A stretch of DNA of 64,000 bases from Jidongwangia harbinensis (GTDB lineage: Bacteria > Actinomycetota > Actinomycetes > Mycobacteriales > Micromonosporaceae): positions 1 to 64,000 of the forward strand of contig NZ_JAIWNC010000019.1 in NCBI RefSeq assembly GCF_020216025.1, given 5' to 3'. Within the stretch, counting starts at the first letter, position 1, and each line of letters opens with the position of its first letter. Of this stretch, positions 52,942-61,723 are shown one piece after another. The translations under genes were made by a program, and so were the position numbers. The notes beneath the pieces are model-generated. The model had not been told where the DNA came from, ran no database searches, and worked only from the letters and a program-made list of their open reading frames with translations.

Positions 52942-53759
52942 CGGCGCTGCTCCGCCCGCCGGCCCGGCGTCTGGGCATGCGGGCGCGGCGGCGGCTCTCG
53001 CGCGGTGCGGCGTACCTGGTGTTCGCCGCCGGGGTGCTTCTGGTCGGGCTGACCGCCGACTGGGGCCGGCTGGCCGACGCGTTCTTCCGGTGGGACGTCG
53101 CCCGCGACATGTTCCCGGGCGTGGTCACCACCGCGCTGGTCAACACGTTGCTGTACACGGCGCTGGCGTTCGCGTTCGGGCTGGTGTTCGGGTTGCTGCT
53201 GGCGCTGGCCCGGCTGTCCCCGGTGGCGCCCTACCGGTGGTTCGCCGCCGCGTACGTCGAGGTGTTCCGGGGCCTGCCGGCTCTGCTGGTGCTGTTCCTC
53301 GTCGGGTACGGCATCCCGCTGGCGTTCCCGGACCGCGAGATACCGGGCGGCGTCTACGGTTCGGTGGCGGTCGGGCTCGGTGCCACCGCGGCCGCCTACA
53401 CCGCCGAGACCCTGCGGGCCGGCATCCAGGCGGTCCCGCGTGGACAGTCGGAGGCGGCCCGGTCACTCGGCATGTCCGCGCCCCGCGCGATGATGTCCAT
53501 CGTGCTGCCGCAGGCCCTGCGGATCGTCACGCCGCCGCTGACCAACGAGTTCGTGTCGCTGACCAAGGACACCTCGCTGGTCTACGTGCTCGGTGTCACG
53601 GCCGGCACCATCGAACTCACCAAGTACGCCGGCGACGTGCTGAACCAGCGCGTCAACGCCACCCCGCTGGTCGTGGCCGGCCTGCTGTACCTGGCGGTCA
53701 CGCTGCCGCTGTCGCAACTGGTGCGGGTGCTCGAGCGCCGCGCCGCGCGGGGGAGATGA
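52938..53759 (+). CDS. Amino-acid ABC transporter permease
   Basis: 273 aa from GTG 52938, overlapping the upstream stop (GTGA). His/Glu/Gln/Arg/opine-type permease. Membrane helices start at AAYLVFAAGVLLVGL and VTTALVNTLLYTALAFAFGLVFGLLLALARLS. EVFRGLPALLVLFLVGYGIPLAF is the family signature. The cytoplasmic EAA loop RGQSEAARSLGMSAPRAMMSIVLPQALRIVTPPLTNEFVSLTKDTSL contacts the ATPase. It has the normal five to six helices. Its stop overlaps the ATPase gene start. Confidence 0.93.
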   Translation: MTALLRPPARRLGMRARRRLSRGAAYLVFAAGVLLVGLTADWGRLADAFFRWDVARDMFPGVVTTALVNTLLYTALAFAFGLVFGLLLALARLSPVAPYRWFAAAYVEVFRGLPALLVLFLVGYGIPLAFPDREIPGGVYGSVAVGLGATAAAYTAETLRAGIQAVPRGQSEAARSLGMSAPRAMMSIVLPQALRIVTPPLTNEFVSLTKDTSLVYVLGVTAGTIELTKYAGDVLNQRVNATPLVVAGLLYLAVTLPLSQLVRVLERRAARGR

Positions 53760-54520
53760 TCGTCATGGTGGCCGTCCGGATCCACGAACTGCACAAGTCC
53801 TTCGGGGCGCACGAGGTGCTCCGCGGCATCGACCTGGAGGTGTCCGGCGGCGAGGTGGTGTGCCTGGTCGGGCCGTCCGGGTCGGGCAAGTCCACGCTGT
53901 TGCGCTGCCTGAACGGGCTGGAGACGGCCACCTCCGGCACGGTTCACGTGGGCGACGTGGAGATGACCCATCCGGACACCGACCTGGATGCGGCGCGACG
54001 GCACATCGGCATGGTGTTCCAGCACTTCAACCTGTTCCCGCACCTCACCGTGCTGCGCAACGTGACGATCGCCCAGCAGCGCGTGCTGCGCCGGTCGCGG
54101 CGGGACGCGGACCGGGTGGCGCTGGCCAATCTGGAGCGGGTCGGTCTCGCGGACCGCGCCCGGGCGTACCCCGCGCAACTCTCCGGCGGCCAGCAGCAGC
54201 GCGTCGCCATCGCGCGGTCGCTGGCGATGGAACCGGCCCTGATGCTGTTCGACGAGCCGACCTCGGCTCTCGACCCGGAACTCGTCGGCGACGTGCTGGC
54301 GGTGATGCGCTCGCTCGCGGAGGACGGGATGACGATGATCGTGGTCACCCACGAGATGTCGTTCGCCCGGGACGTGGCCACCCGCGTGGTGTTCATGGAC
54401 GAGGGCCGGGTGGTGGAGACCGGGCCGCCGGCCGAGGTGCTGCGCGCGCCGCGACACGAGCGGACCCGGGTCTTCCTGCAGCGGGTGCTGGAGCCGGGAC
54501 GCGATATCGAGTTGCGCTAG
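53756..54520 (+). CDS. Amino-acid ABC transporter ATP-binding protein
   Basis: 254 aa from ATG 53756 (ATGA overlap with the permease stop, GGGGGAG upstream). Walker A GPSGSGKSTLL (about residues 39-49), Q-loop MVFQHFNLFPHLTVLRNV, signature LSGGQQQRVAIARSLAMEPALMLFDEPTSALDPELV with Walker B, and H-loop MIVVTHEMSFARDV. Typical GlnQ/HisP-type subunit energising import with the two upstream gene products. Complete length, no extra domain. Confidence 0.95.
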   Translation: MIVMVAVRIHELHKSFGAHEVLRGIDLEVSGGEVVCLVGPSGSGKSTLLRCLNGLETATSGTVHVGDVEMTHPDTDLDAARRHIGMVFQHFNLFPHLTVLRNVTIAQQRVLRRSRRDADRVALANLERVGLADRARAYPAQLSGGQQQRVAIARSLAMEPALMLFDEPTSALDPELVGDVLAVMRSLAEDGMTMIVVTHEMSFARDVATRVVFMDEGRVVETGPPAEVLRAPRHERTRVFLQRVLEPGRDIELR

Positions 54521-54586
54521 CGACCAGATGGTAGCGGTGATAACGTCCGAGACGGGAAGTCGTCGACCGGGCAGGAGGATCCGCCG

Positions 54587-55546
54587 GTGTTGCGTGAGGT
54601 CTGGCCGTTCGTCGACGCCCACCACCGGGCCGGCCGGCCCGTCGTCCTCGCCCGCCTGGTCGCCCGGGACGGGCCCGGTGCCCGGCCCCTCGGCGCCACC
54701 ATGGCCATCGCCGCGGACGGCACCTGGTGCGGCTCCCTCTCCGGCGGCTGCGTCGAAGCCATCGTCGTCGAGGCCGCCCGCGCCGTCCTCGACGGCACCG
54801 CGCCCCCGCACCTGACCACCGTCACCCCGGGCGGTGACCTCCTGCCCTGGGAGACCGCACCGGCCTGCACCGCCGCCCTGCACGTCCTGATCGCTCCGGC
54901 GCCCGCCGAGCCGGTGCACACCGCGATCACCACCGCGCTCGCCGACGACCAGCCGCTCACCGTCCACACCGGCCTGCGGCCGCCGTACCCCTGGACCCTC
55001 ACCCCGGAAGACCCGCACGCCTTCACCGAACACCTGCCCCGCCGTCGGCGGCTCGTCCTGGCCGGCGCCACCGACCTCGCCGCCGCCCTGGCCACGCTCG
55101 CCCAACCCCTGCACCGCAACGTCATCGTGGTCGACCCCAGGCCCGGGCACACCTCCTCGGGCGCCGTCACCGCCGCCACGGTCGTCCGGGCCTGGCCCGA
55201 CGCCTGGATCGCCGCGCACCCCCTCGACGCCACGGACGCCGTGATCGCGGTCAGCCACGACCCCCGGATCGACGACCGCGCCCTGCGCGCCGCGCTCGCC
55301 GGCAACGCCGGCCACATCGCCGCGCTCGGCAGCCGCGCCACCCACGTCCAGCGCCTGCAGCGGCTCGCCGGCACCCCCGGGTTGCACCGCCTCATCGGCC
55401 CCGCCGGACTCGACCTCGGCGCCACCACGCTCGCCGAGACCGCGCTGTCGCTCCTCGCGGGCGTCGTCGCCACCGAGAACGACCGCACCGGCCGCCTGCT
55501 CCGCGACACCGACACCCCGATCCGCGCGCAGGCCGACGGAAGCTAA
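54587..55546 (+). CDS. XdhC/CoxI family protein
   Basis: 319 aa from GTG 54587. N-terminal XdhC/CoxI domain: GRPVVLARLVARDGPGARPLGATMAIAADGTWCGSLSGGCVEAIVVEAARAVL. The C-terminal NAD-binding-like domain has RRRLVLAGATDLAAALATLAQPLHRNVIVVDPRPGHTSS and AALGSRATHVQRLQRL. Members insert sulfurated molybdenum cofactor into xanthine dehydrogenase-type enzymes. No molybdoenzyme gene is visible nearby, so the client is elsewhere or this acts alone. The gene has strikingly uniform high-GC codons (GCC/CTC/ACC). Confidence 0.88.
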   Translation: MLREVWPFVDAHHRAGRPVVLARLVARDGPGARPLGATMAIAADGTWCGSLSGGCVEAIVVEAARAVLDGTAPPHLTTVTPGGDLLPWETAPACTAALHVLIAPAPAEPVHTAITTALADDQPLTVHTGLRPPYPWTLTPEDPHAFTEHLPRRRRLVLAGATDLAAALATLAQPLHRNVIVVDPRPGHTSSGAVTAATVVRAWPDAWIAAHPLDATDAVIAVSHDPRIDDRALRAALAGNAGHIAALGSRATHVQRLQRLAGTPGLHRLIGPAGLDLGATTLAETALSLLAGVVATENDRTGRLLRDTDTPIRAQADGS

Positions 55547-55649
55547 GGGCCGGGTGGCGGGAACGGCCAACAGGGTGGCGGGTTCGGCTACTGCCCCGGG
55601 CTCCCGCGCTTCGTACGGTGAGGTGAATCCCCTGCCGAGGAGCGTGTGC

Positions 55650-56573
55650 ATGTCCTGGTCGATGGCCGACATCCCGGATCAGAGCGGTCGCGTGGCGGTG
55701 GTGACCGGAGCCAACCGCGGTCTCGGGCTCGCGACCGCCACGGCGCTCGCCGGAAAGGGCGCGCACGTGGTGATGGCGGCCCGGGACCGGAGCCGGGCCG
55801 GTGCGGCGCTCGCCCACCTCCACGCGGCGCACCCCGGGGCGTCCGCCGAGATCGTCGAGCTGGACCTCGGCTCGCTGGCGTCCGTGGAACGCGCCGCCGG
55901 GCAGATCCTGGCCGCCCACTCGCGGATCGACCTGCTGATCAACAATGCTGGGGTGATGGCCACACCCCCGGGACGCACGGCCGACGGGTTCGAGACCCAG
56001 CTCGGCGTCAACCACCTGGGTCACTGGGCGCTCACCTCGCACCTCCTGCCGGCCGTGGTCCGCACCCGGGACGCCCGGGTCGTCACGCTGACCAGTTCGG
56101 CCCAGCACAACGGCCGCCGGCTCGACCCGTACCCGCGCGGCGGCGAGTACGACCGGTGGCGCGCGTACGACGACTCGAAGCTGGCCAACCGGCACTTCGC
56201 GCAGGGGCTGGACCGCCGGTTCCGGGCGGCCGGCCTGACCGCGACGGCGCTCACCGCGTACCCCGGGTTCAGCCGGACCGACCTGTTCGCCCACCTGACC
56301 GACGCGGCCGGTCTGCGCGGGATGCTGCTCGACGTGACCCGCCGGGTCGGCATGCCGGTCGAACGCGGCGTGCTGAGTCAGCTGCGCGCGGCGACCGACC
56401 CGCGGGCCGTCGGCGGCGTGATGTACGCCCCGCGCTGGTCCGCCGTCGGCCCGCCGGTGCGCCGCCGGCTCGTCCGCCCGGGCACGGACCGGGCGATCCG
56501 CGTGCTGTGGGCGTTGTCCCGGCGTCTCACCGGCCTCGACGTCGACGTGACCCGGGCGGTTGCCCGGACGTGA
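55650..56573 (+). CDS. Short-chain dehydrogenase/reductase
   Basis: 307 aa from ATG 55650 with GAGGAG upstream. NAD(P)-binding VAVVTGANRGLGLATATALAGKGAHVVMAARD, adenine-pocket ELDLGSLASVERAAG, LLINNAGVMATP, the catalytic Ser in LTSSAQHN, and Tyr/Lys in AYDDSKLANRHFAQGL. The long layout resembles retinol-dehydrogenase/protochlorophyllide-reductase-like SDRs common in actinomycetes. Substrate unknown. Its stop overlaps the AraC-family gene start, so the regulator is probably co-expressed with it. Confidence 0.92.
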   Translation: MSWSMADIPDQSGRVAVVTGANRGLGLATATALAGKGAHVVMAARDRSRAGAALAHLHAAHPGASAEIVELDLGSLASVERAAGQILAAHSRIDLLINNAGVMATPPGRTADGFETQLGVNHLGHWALTSHLLPAVVRTRDARVVTLTSSAQHNGRRLDPYPRGGEYDRWRAYDDSKLANRHFAQGLDRRFRAAGLTATALTAYPGFSRTDLFAHLTDAAGLRGMLLDVTRRVGMPVERGVLSQLRAATDPRAVGGVMYAPRWSAVGPPVRRRLVRPGTDRAIRVLWALSRRLTGLDVDVTRAVART

Positions 56574-57547
56574 CCGCGGACCGGTTCACCCTCAGCCCGG
56601 CGGCGTACGCCATCTTCGCCGACCTCGGCGTGCCCGCCGGTCCGGTGCTGCGCGCGGCCGGACTGCCCGAGGACCTGTTCCAGAACCCGCCGGTGGTGCT
56701 CACCGCGACCCAGTTCTACCGGTGCTGGGAAGCGTTGCAGGAGGCGTCCGGCGATCGCGCGCTCGGCGCGACCCTGGCCGCGATGGTGAGCACCGAGACG
56801 TTCCAGCCGCCGATCTTCGCCGCGCTGTGCAGCCCCGACCTGCGCCACGCGGCGGAGCGGCTGGCCGTCTACAAACGACTGCTGGGCCCGCAGCGGCTCG
56901 TCGTCGAAGCGGACGACGACGGGCTGCGGGTGACCACCGTGTGGCCCACCGATCCGGTGCCGCCGGCCGGGCTGGTCGCCTACGAACTCGCGTTCTGGGT
57001 CGCGCTGGCGCGGCTGGCCACCCGTACCCGGGTGATCCCGGCCCGGGCCACCATGCCGGACCCGCCGCCGGGCCCGGCCTACCGGGACTATCTGGGCGTG
57101 CCCATCGACCGGGGCCCGGCGGTGACCGTGACGTTCACCGCCCCGGACGCCCGGCGCCCGTTCCTGACCTCGAACGCGGCGATGTGGCAGGTCTTCGACG
57201 CCGACCTGCGCCGGCGGCTGGCGGACCTGGACCGGGCCGAGTCGACCGCCGAGCGGGTACGCGCGGTCCTGCACGAGCTGCTGCCCGCCGGTCGGGGCAG
57301 CGCGGTGGACGTGGCCCGCCGGCTCGCGTTGAGCGGCCGCACCCTGCAGCGGCGGCTGGCCCAGGAGGGCACGACGTTCCAGGACGTGCTCCAGCGCACC
57401 CGGTACGCGCTGGCGCGGCACTATCTGGCGCGGCCGGACATCACCGTGGCGGAGATCGCGTTGCTGCTCGGGTACGACGAGCCGACCTCCTTCTACCGGG
57501 CCTTCCACCAGTGGTCGGGGACCACGCCGCTGCAGGCCCGGTGCTGA
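56570..57547 (+). CDS. AraC-family transcriptional regulator
   Basis: 325 aa from GTG 56570, overlapping the SDR stop (GTGA). The N-terminal half matches the arabinose-binding-type domain of the OruR/ArgR group (LGVPAGPVLRAAGLPEDLFQNPPVVLTATQFYRCWEALQE, and LRHAAERLAVYKRLLGPQRL). The C-terminal HTH_18 has LSGRTLQRRLAQEGTTFQDVLQRTRYALARHYLARPDITVAEIALLLGYDEPTSFYRAFHQWSGTTP. It probably controls the upstream SDR gene in response to a small molecule. Confidence 0.92.
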   Translation: MTADRFTLSPAAYAIFADLGVPAGPVLRAAGLPEDLFQNPPVVLTATQFYRCWEALQEASGDRALGATLAAMVSTETFQPPIFAALCSPDLRHAAERLAVYKRLLGPQRLVVEADDDGLRVTTVWPTDPVPPAGLVAYELAFWVALARLATRTRVIPARATMPDPPPGPAYRDYLGVPIDRGPAVTVTFTAPDARRPFLTSNAAMWQVFDADLRRRLADLDRAESTAERVRAVLHELLPAGRGSAVDVARRLALSGRTLQRRLAQEGTTFQDVLQRTRYALARHYLARPDITVAEIALLLGYDEPTSFYRAFHQWSGTTPLQARC

Positions 57548-57625
57548 CACCGCCGTCGGTCCGCCGGTTGCCGGTCCGATAGCGTGGCCTGCGGCGGTAG
57601 CGGTTCGGTGGAGAGGATCACGCGC

Positions 57626-58465
57626 GTGGAGTTGCTGCACTCGGGCAAGGTCAGGGACGTCTACGCGGACGGCGACGACATCCTGCTCGTCGCGTCGGAC
57701 CGGATCTCGATCTACGACGTGGTGCTGCCCACGCCGATCCCGGACAAGGGCAAGATCCTCACCCAGCTCTCGCTCTGGTGGTTCGACCAGCTCGCCGACG
57801 TCGCGCCGCACCACGTGCTCTCGGCCACCGACGTGCCGGCCGAGTGGGCCGGTCGCGCGGTCCGGTGCCGGCGACTCGAGATGGTGATGGTGGAGTGCAT
57901 CGCCCGGGGTTATCTCACCGGGTCGGGGCTCAAGGCGTACGAGAAGGACGGCGCCGTTTCCGGGGTCGCCCTGCCGGACGGGCTGATCGAGGGGTCGCGC
58001 CTGGCCGAGCCGATCTTCACGCCGACCACCAAGGTGGCGCCGGGCGAGGGGCACGACGAGTTCATCACCTACCCGGACGTGGAGGCGCGGGTCGGTGCGG
58101 ACGTGGCGGCCGAGCTGCGGCGGATCACGCTGGAGGTGTACCGGCGCGGGTCGGCGGTCGCCGCCGAGCGGGGCATCATCATCGCCGACACCAAGATCGA
58201 GCTGGGTTGGGCGGACGGCCGGCTGACCATCGGCGACGAGCTGCTCACGCCGGATTCGTCGCGGTTCTGGGCGCAGGACGAGTGGCAGCCCGGCGGCACC
58301 CAGCGTTACCTGGACAAGCAGTTCCTCCGGGACTGGTCGACCACCGAGTTGCGGGACTGGGACCGGACGGCGCCGGGCCCGGAGATCCCGGAGCAGGTGG
58401 TGTCTGCCACCCGCGACCGCTACGTCGAGGTGTACGAGCGCCTCACCGGGGACCGCTGGCGCTGA
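57626..58465 (+). CDS. purC: Phosphoribosylaminoimidazole-succinocarboxamide synthase
   Basis: 279 aa from GTG 57626 with GAGAGG upstream; GTG 57608 is an alternative. SAICAR synthetase ligates aspartate to CAIR in purine synthesis using ATP. Motifs: LLHSGKVRDVYADGDDILLVASDRISIYDVVLPTPIPDKGKILTQLS, VECIARGYLTGSGLKAYEKDG, PIFTPTTKVAPGEGHDEFITY, GIIIADTKIELGWADGRLTIGDELLTPDSSRFW, and the C-terminal DKQFLRDW. Length and motif order match the eukaryotic-like/long bacterial PurC. Monocistronic here; other pur genes are not in the window. Confidence 0.97.
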   Translation: MELLHSGKVRDVYADGDDILLVASDRISIYDVVLPTPIPDKGKILTQLSLWWFDQLADVAPHHVLSATDVPAEWAGRAVRCRRLEMVMVECIARGYLTGSGLKAYEKDGAVSGVALPDGLIEGSRLAEPIFTPTTKVAPGEGHDEFITYPDVEARVGADVAAELRRITLEVYRRGSAVAAERGIIIADTKIELGWADGRLTIGDELLTPDSSRFWAQDEWQPGGTQRYLDKQFLRDWSTTELRDWDRTAPGPEIPEQVVSATRDRYVEVYERLTGDRWR

Positions 58466-58468
58466 CGG

Positions 58469-58639
58469 TCACGCCGCGGGGTCGGTGTCGTCCGCGCGGG
58501 CGTCCTCGTCGGTGGCCGCGTCGTCGCGGGAGTCACGGGTGGCCGCGTTCAACGCGGGGTCGTGCGTGACGATGTCGGCGGCCTCCGCGGTGCTCTTCGG
58601 CGCCACGTCGTCCGATGCGCTGATCCGGGGGTCGGTCAT
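58469..58639 (-). CDS. Small acidic protein of unknown function
   Basis: 56 aa from ATG 58639, with GGAGG six bases upstream, which supports it as a real gene. The sequence is acidic and probably unstructured (ending DSRDDAATDEDARADDTDPAA). No family recognised. It overlaps nothing and ends four bases past the purC stop, convergent with it. Confidence 0.6.
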   Translation of the reverse strand: MTDPRISASDDVAPKSTAEAADIVTHDPALNAATRDSRDDAATDEDARADDTDPAA

Positions 58640-58653
58640 GAGAGCCTCCAGGG

Positions 58654-58983
58654 TTAGAAGGGCGCGCTGGGCCGGCGCGGGGAGGACGACCACCAGGAGA
58701 AGCCGCCCGCGGGCCGGGCGGGTCCGGTGCGCCTGGTCATCAGGTGGGCGCCGTACCCGGAGGCCAGCATCGCCAGCAGCAGGCCGGTCCAGCCGCCGAG
58801 CAGGATGCAGACCGGCACCAGTGTCCACAGCAGAACGGCCAGCGCGACGCGCAGCCGGCGGCGCGGGTGGACCAGCCGGTCGAGGCGGCGTTCGAAGGCC
58901 GGATCGGCGGCGCGCAGGTGCATCACCATGCCGTCGAAAACGTACTTTTCGTTCGGATCCAGCACGATGAGCACCTCCACCAA
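58654..58983 (-). CDS. Two-TM protein (DUF3040-like)
   Basis: 109 aa from GTG 58983. An N-terminal cytoplasmic segment (DPNEKYVFDGMVMHLRAADPAFERRLDRLVHPRRR) precedes two membrane helices (VALAVLLWTLVPVCILLGG and GLLLAMLASGYGAHLM). The layout LRAADPAFERRL...two TMs is that of DUF3040 proteins, small membrane proteins of actinomycetes with unknown role. A basic Ser-rich tail follows. It lies upstream of the small acidic gene on the same strand and 48 bp from the divergent HxlR gene. Confidence 0.75.
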   Translation of the reverse strand: MVEVLIVLDPNEKYVFDGMVMHLRAADPAFERRLDRLVHPRRRLRVALAVLLWTLVPVCILLGGWTGLLLAMLASGYGAHLMTRRTGPARPAGGFSWWSSSPRRPSAPF

Positions 58984-59031
58984 CGCCGTGCCGACGTTGT
59001 CGTCTACCCGCCCGGCCCGGGGTGAAACCCG

Positions 59032-59418
59032 GTGTACGTTTCAACGGTGACGTCGACACGCCAGGGACCCGTGGTCGGCGCGCCGGAGCACCCGCACAGC
59101 GTGGCGGAGTGTTCGCGCACCGACGCGGCGCTGGCCCGTGCCTTCCAGTTCCTCGGCAAGCGGTGGAACGCGGCCGTGCTGGGCAGTTTGAGTCACGGCC
59201 CGGCGGGCTTCCGGGAGATCTCCCGGAGCATCGAGCGGATCAGTGACTCGGTGCTCTCCAACCGGCTCACCGCGCTGACCGAGGCGGGGCTGATCAGCCG
59301 GACGGTCGATCCGGGCCCGCCGGTGTCGGTGACCTATGCGCTGACCGGGCGCGGTGCGGCGCTGATGCCGGCGTTCGCACAGATCTCCGCGTGGGCCGAG
59401 GAACACCTCCCGGACTGA
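59032..59418 (+). CDS. HxlR-family transcriptional regulator
   Basis: 128 aa from GTG 59032 with GGGGTGA upstream. Winged-helix DNA-binding protein: FQFLGKRWNAAVLGSLSHGPAGFREISRSIERISDSVLSNRLTALTEAGLISRTVDPGPPVSVTYALTGRGAALMPAFAQISAWAEEHL, the HxlR signature including the conserved Cys before the domain (AECSRTDAAL). Members are often redox or aldehyde sensors acting on a neighbour. The LLM-flavin/BBE fusion gene 70 bp downstream on the same strand is the likely target. Confidence 0.9.
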   Translation: MYVSTVTSTRQGPVVGAPEHPHSVAECSRTDAALARAFQFLGKRWNAAVLGSLSHGPAGFREISRSIERISDSVLSNRLTALTEAGLISRTVDPGPPVSVTYALTGRGAALMPAFAQISAWAEEHLPD

Positions 59419-59488
59419 CGTTGGCACCTCGAGCACGTCCGTGGCACTCTCTATCAAGAAGCCACTAGCTTTTTAGAAGTGAGTAGAC

Positions 59489-61723
59489 GTGGACTACGGT
59501 CATCAGCTCGAATTCGGCACGTTCATCACCCCGGTCAACGCCCCGCCGCAGGTCGCGGTCGCCCGCGCGCAGCTCAGCGAGCGGCTCGGGTACGACCTGG
59601 TGACGTTCCAGGACCACCCGTACCAGCCGGCCTTCCTGGACACCTGGACGCTGCTGACCTGGGTGGCGGCGCAGACCGAGCGGATCCGGATCGCCGGCAA
59701 CGTCCTCAACGTCCCGATGCGGCCGGCCCCGGTGCTGGCCCGCGCCGCCGCCAGCCTGGACCTGCTGTCCGGCGGCCGGTTCGAGATGGGCCTGGGCGCG
59801 GGCGGCTTCTGGGACGCGATGGAGGCGATGGGCGTACCGCGGCGGACGCCGGGCGAGTCGGTCGGGCAGCTGGCCGAGGCGATCGACGTCATCCGCCGGC
59901 TCTGGGACACCGACGCCAAGGGGACGCTGCGGTTCGAGGGCGACTACTACCGGCTCCGGGGCGCGAAGCGTGGCCCCCGGCCGGCGCACCACATCCCGAT
60001 CGCGGTGGGCGGGTACAAGCCGCGCATGCTGCGGCTGGTCGGTGCGAAGGCGGACGGCTGGCTGCCGTCGCTGTCCTACCTGAAGCCGGGCGACCTGGCC
60101 GCCGGCAACGAGATCATCGACGCGGCGGCCCGGGACGCCGGGCGGGACCCGCGGGAGATCCGCCGGCTGCTCAACGTGTCCGGCGACCCCGGCCGGCCGG
60201 CCGAGCAGTGGGTGGAGCAGCTGCTTCCGCTGGTCCTGTCCGACGGGGTCGGCACGATCATCCTGGGGTCGGACGATCCGGGTGAGATGCAGCGGTTCGC
60301 CGAGGAGGTGGCGCCGGCGTTGCGCGCGGCGGTGGCCCGGGAACGCGCCTCCGGCGGAGTTGCGGCCGGGCCGGTGCGCGCCGCCGCCGCGCTGGCGAAA
60401 CGGCGGGAGGACATCGACTACGACGGCCTTCCGGAGTCGCTCGCGGCGGTCGCGATCGAACCCGGAGACTTCGGGTACGCGGGGGTCCGCTCCACCTATC
60501 TGCGGGGCGGCGCGCCGGGGCTGGTCCTGCAACCCCGGGACGCCGAGCAGGTGGCCGGTGCGCTCGCGTTCGCCCGCGACCAGGACGTGCCGCTCGCGCT
60601 GCGCAGCGGCGGGCACGGGATCAGCGGCCGCTCCACCAACGACGGGGGCATCGTCATCGACCTGTCCCGGATGAACCGCATCGAGGTGCTGGACGAGGCG
60701 CACCGGCTGGTCCGGGTCGAGGCGGGCGCCCGGTGGACCGACGTGGCGTCCGCGCTGGCGGCGCACGGATGGGCGCTGAGCAGCGGGGACTACGGCGGCG
60801 TGGGGGTCGGCGGGCTCGCCACCGCGGGCGGCATCGGCTGGCTGGTGCGCGAGCACGGCCTGACCATCGACCACCTGCGCGGTGCCTCGGTGGTGCTGGC
60901 CGACGGCACCCGGGTGTCCTGCTCGGAGACCGAGCACCCGGACCTGTTCTGGGCGGTGCGCGGCGCCGGCGCCAACTTCGGCATCGTGACCGCGTTCGAC
61001 TTCGTGGTCGACGAGGTGGGCGACGTCGGTTTCGGGCAGTTCGTCTACGACGCGACGGACGCGGCCGGGCTGCTGCAGCGGTGGGGCTCGGCGATGGAGG
61101 CGGCACCGCGCGACGTCACCACGAACCTCATTCTCGGACCGCCGCGGCGCGGACAGGCGCTGGCCCAGGTGTACGGCGTGGTCGACTCGTCCATCCCGGA
61201 CGTGATCATCGACCGGCTCCAGCCGATCGCCGACGTCGCCCCGCTGCTGGACCAGCAGGTGCAGCTGGTGCCGTACGCCGGAGTGATGAACGTGCCGGAC
61301 GCGCCGCACGACGGCCGCGGCGAACCGGTCGCGCGGTCCGGGCTGATCGAGCACCTGACGCCGGAGTTCAGTACGGCCGCCGCCGACCTGATCCGCAGCG
61401 GCGCGGTGTACTTCTTCCAGGTGCGGTCCGTGGGCGGCGCGGTCGCGGACGTACCGGCGGACGCCACCGCGTACCCGCACCGGTCGGCGAACTTCTCGGT
61501 GGTGGCGTTCGGGTCGTCGAAGGAGCGGCTGGACGCGGCCTGGGCGGAACTGGCGCCGTACTTCTCCGGTCTGTACCTCAGCTTCGAGACCGACCAGCGG
61601 CCCGAGCGGGTGGCCGAGGCCTGGCCGGAGAAGACGCTCGACCGGTTGCGGACGCTCAAGCGGAGGTACGACCCGGACAACGTGTTCCGGGACAACTTCA
61701 ACATCGATCCGGCGGCACCCTAG
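59489..61723 (+). CDS. Fusion oxidoreductase: LLM-class flavin enzyme plus BBE-type FAD oxidase
   Basis: 744 aa. Residues 1-290 are a luciferase-like monooxygenase domain (LEFGTFITPVNAPPQVAVARAQLSERLGYDLVTFQDHPY, VLARAAASLDLLSGGRFEMGLGAGGF). Residues about 310-744 are a berberine-bridge-enzyme-type FAD oxidase (PRDAEQVAGALAFARDQDVPLALRSGGHGISGRSTNDGGIVIDLSRM, YGGVGVGGLATAGGIGWLVREHGLTID, final RRYDPDNVFRDNFNI). The His in GGHG should carry FAD covalently. The second-site Cys of bicovalent BBEs is missing (SSGDYGGVGVGG). Fusion of a F420/FMN-type reductase with an FAD oxidase suggests two linked redox steps on one substrate; unknown. Confidence 0.88.
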   Translation: MDYGHQLEFGTFITPVNAPPQVAVARAQLSERLGYDLVTFQDHPYQPAFLDTWTLLTWVAAQTERIRIAGNVLNVPMRPAPVLARAAASLDLLSGGRFEMGLGAGGFWDAMEAMGVPRRTPGESVGQLAEAIDVIRRLWDTDAKGTLRFEGDYYRLRGAKRGPRPAHHIPIAVGGYKPRMLRLVGAKADGWLPSLSYLKPGDLAAGNEIIDAAARDAGRDPREIRRLLNVSGDPGRPAEQWVEQLLPLVLSDGVGTIILGSDDPGEMQRFAEEVAPALRAAVARERASGGVAAGPVRAAAALAKRREDIDYDGLPESLAAVAIEPGDFGYAGVRSTYLRGGAPGLVLQPRDAEQVAGALAFARDQDVPLALRSGGHGISGRSTNDGGIVIDLSRMNRIEVLDEAHRLVRVEAGARWTDVASALAAHGWALSSGDYGGVGVGGLATAGGIGWLVREHGLTIDHLRGASVVLADGTRVSCSETEHPDLFWAVRGAGANFGIVTAFDFVVDEVGDVGFGQFVYDATDAAGLLQRWGSAMEAAPRDVTTNLILGPPRRGQALAQVYGVVDSSIPDVIIDRLQPIADVAPLLDQQVQLVPYAGVMNVPDAPHDGRGEPVARSGLIEHLTPEFSTAAADLIRSGAVYFFQVRSVGGAVADVPADATAYPHRSANFSVVAFGSSKERLDAAWAELAPYFSGLYLSFETDQRPERVAEAWPEKTLDRLRTLKRRYDPDNVFRDNFNIDPAAP

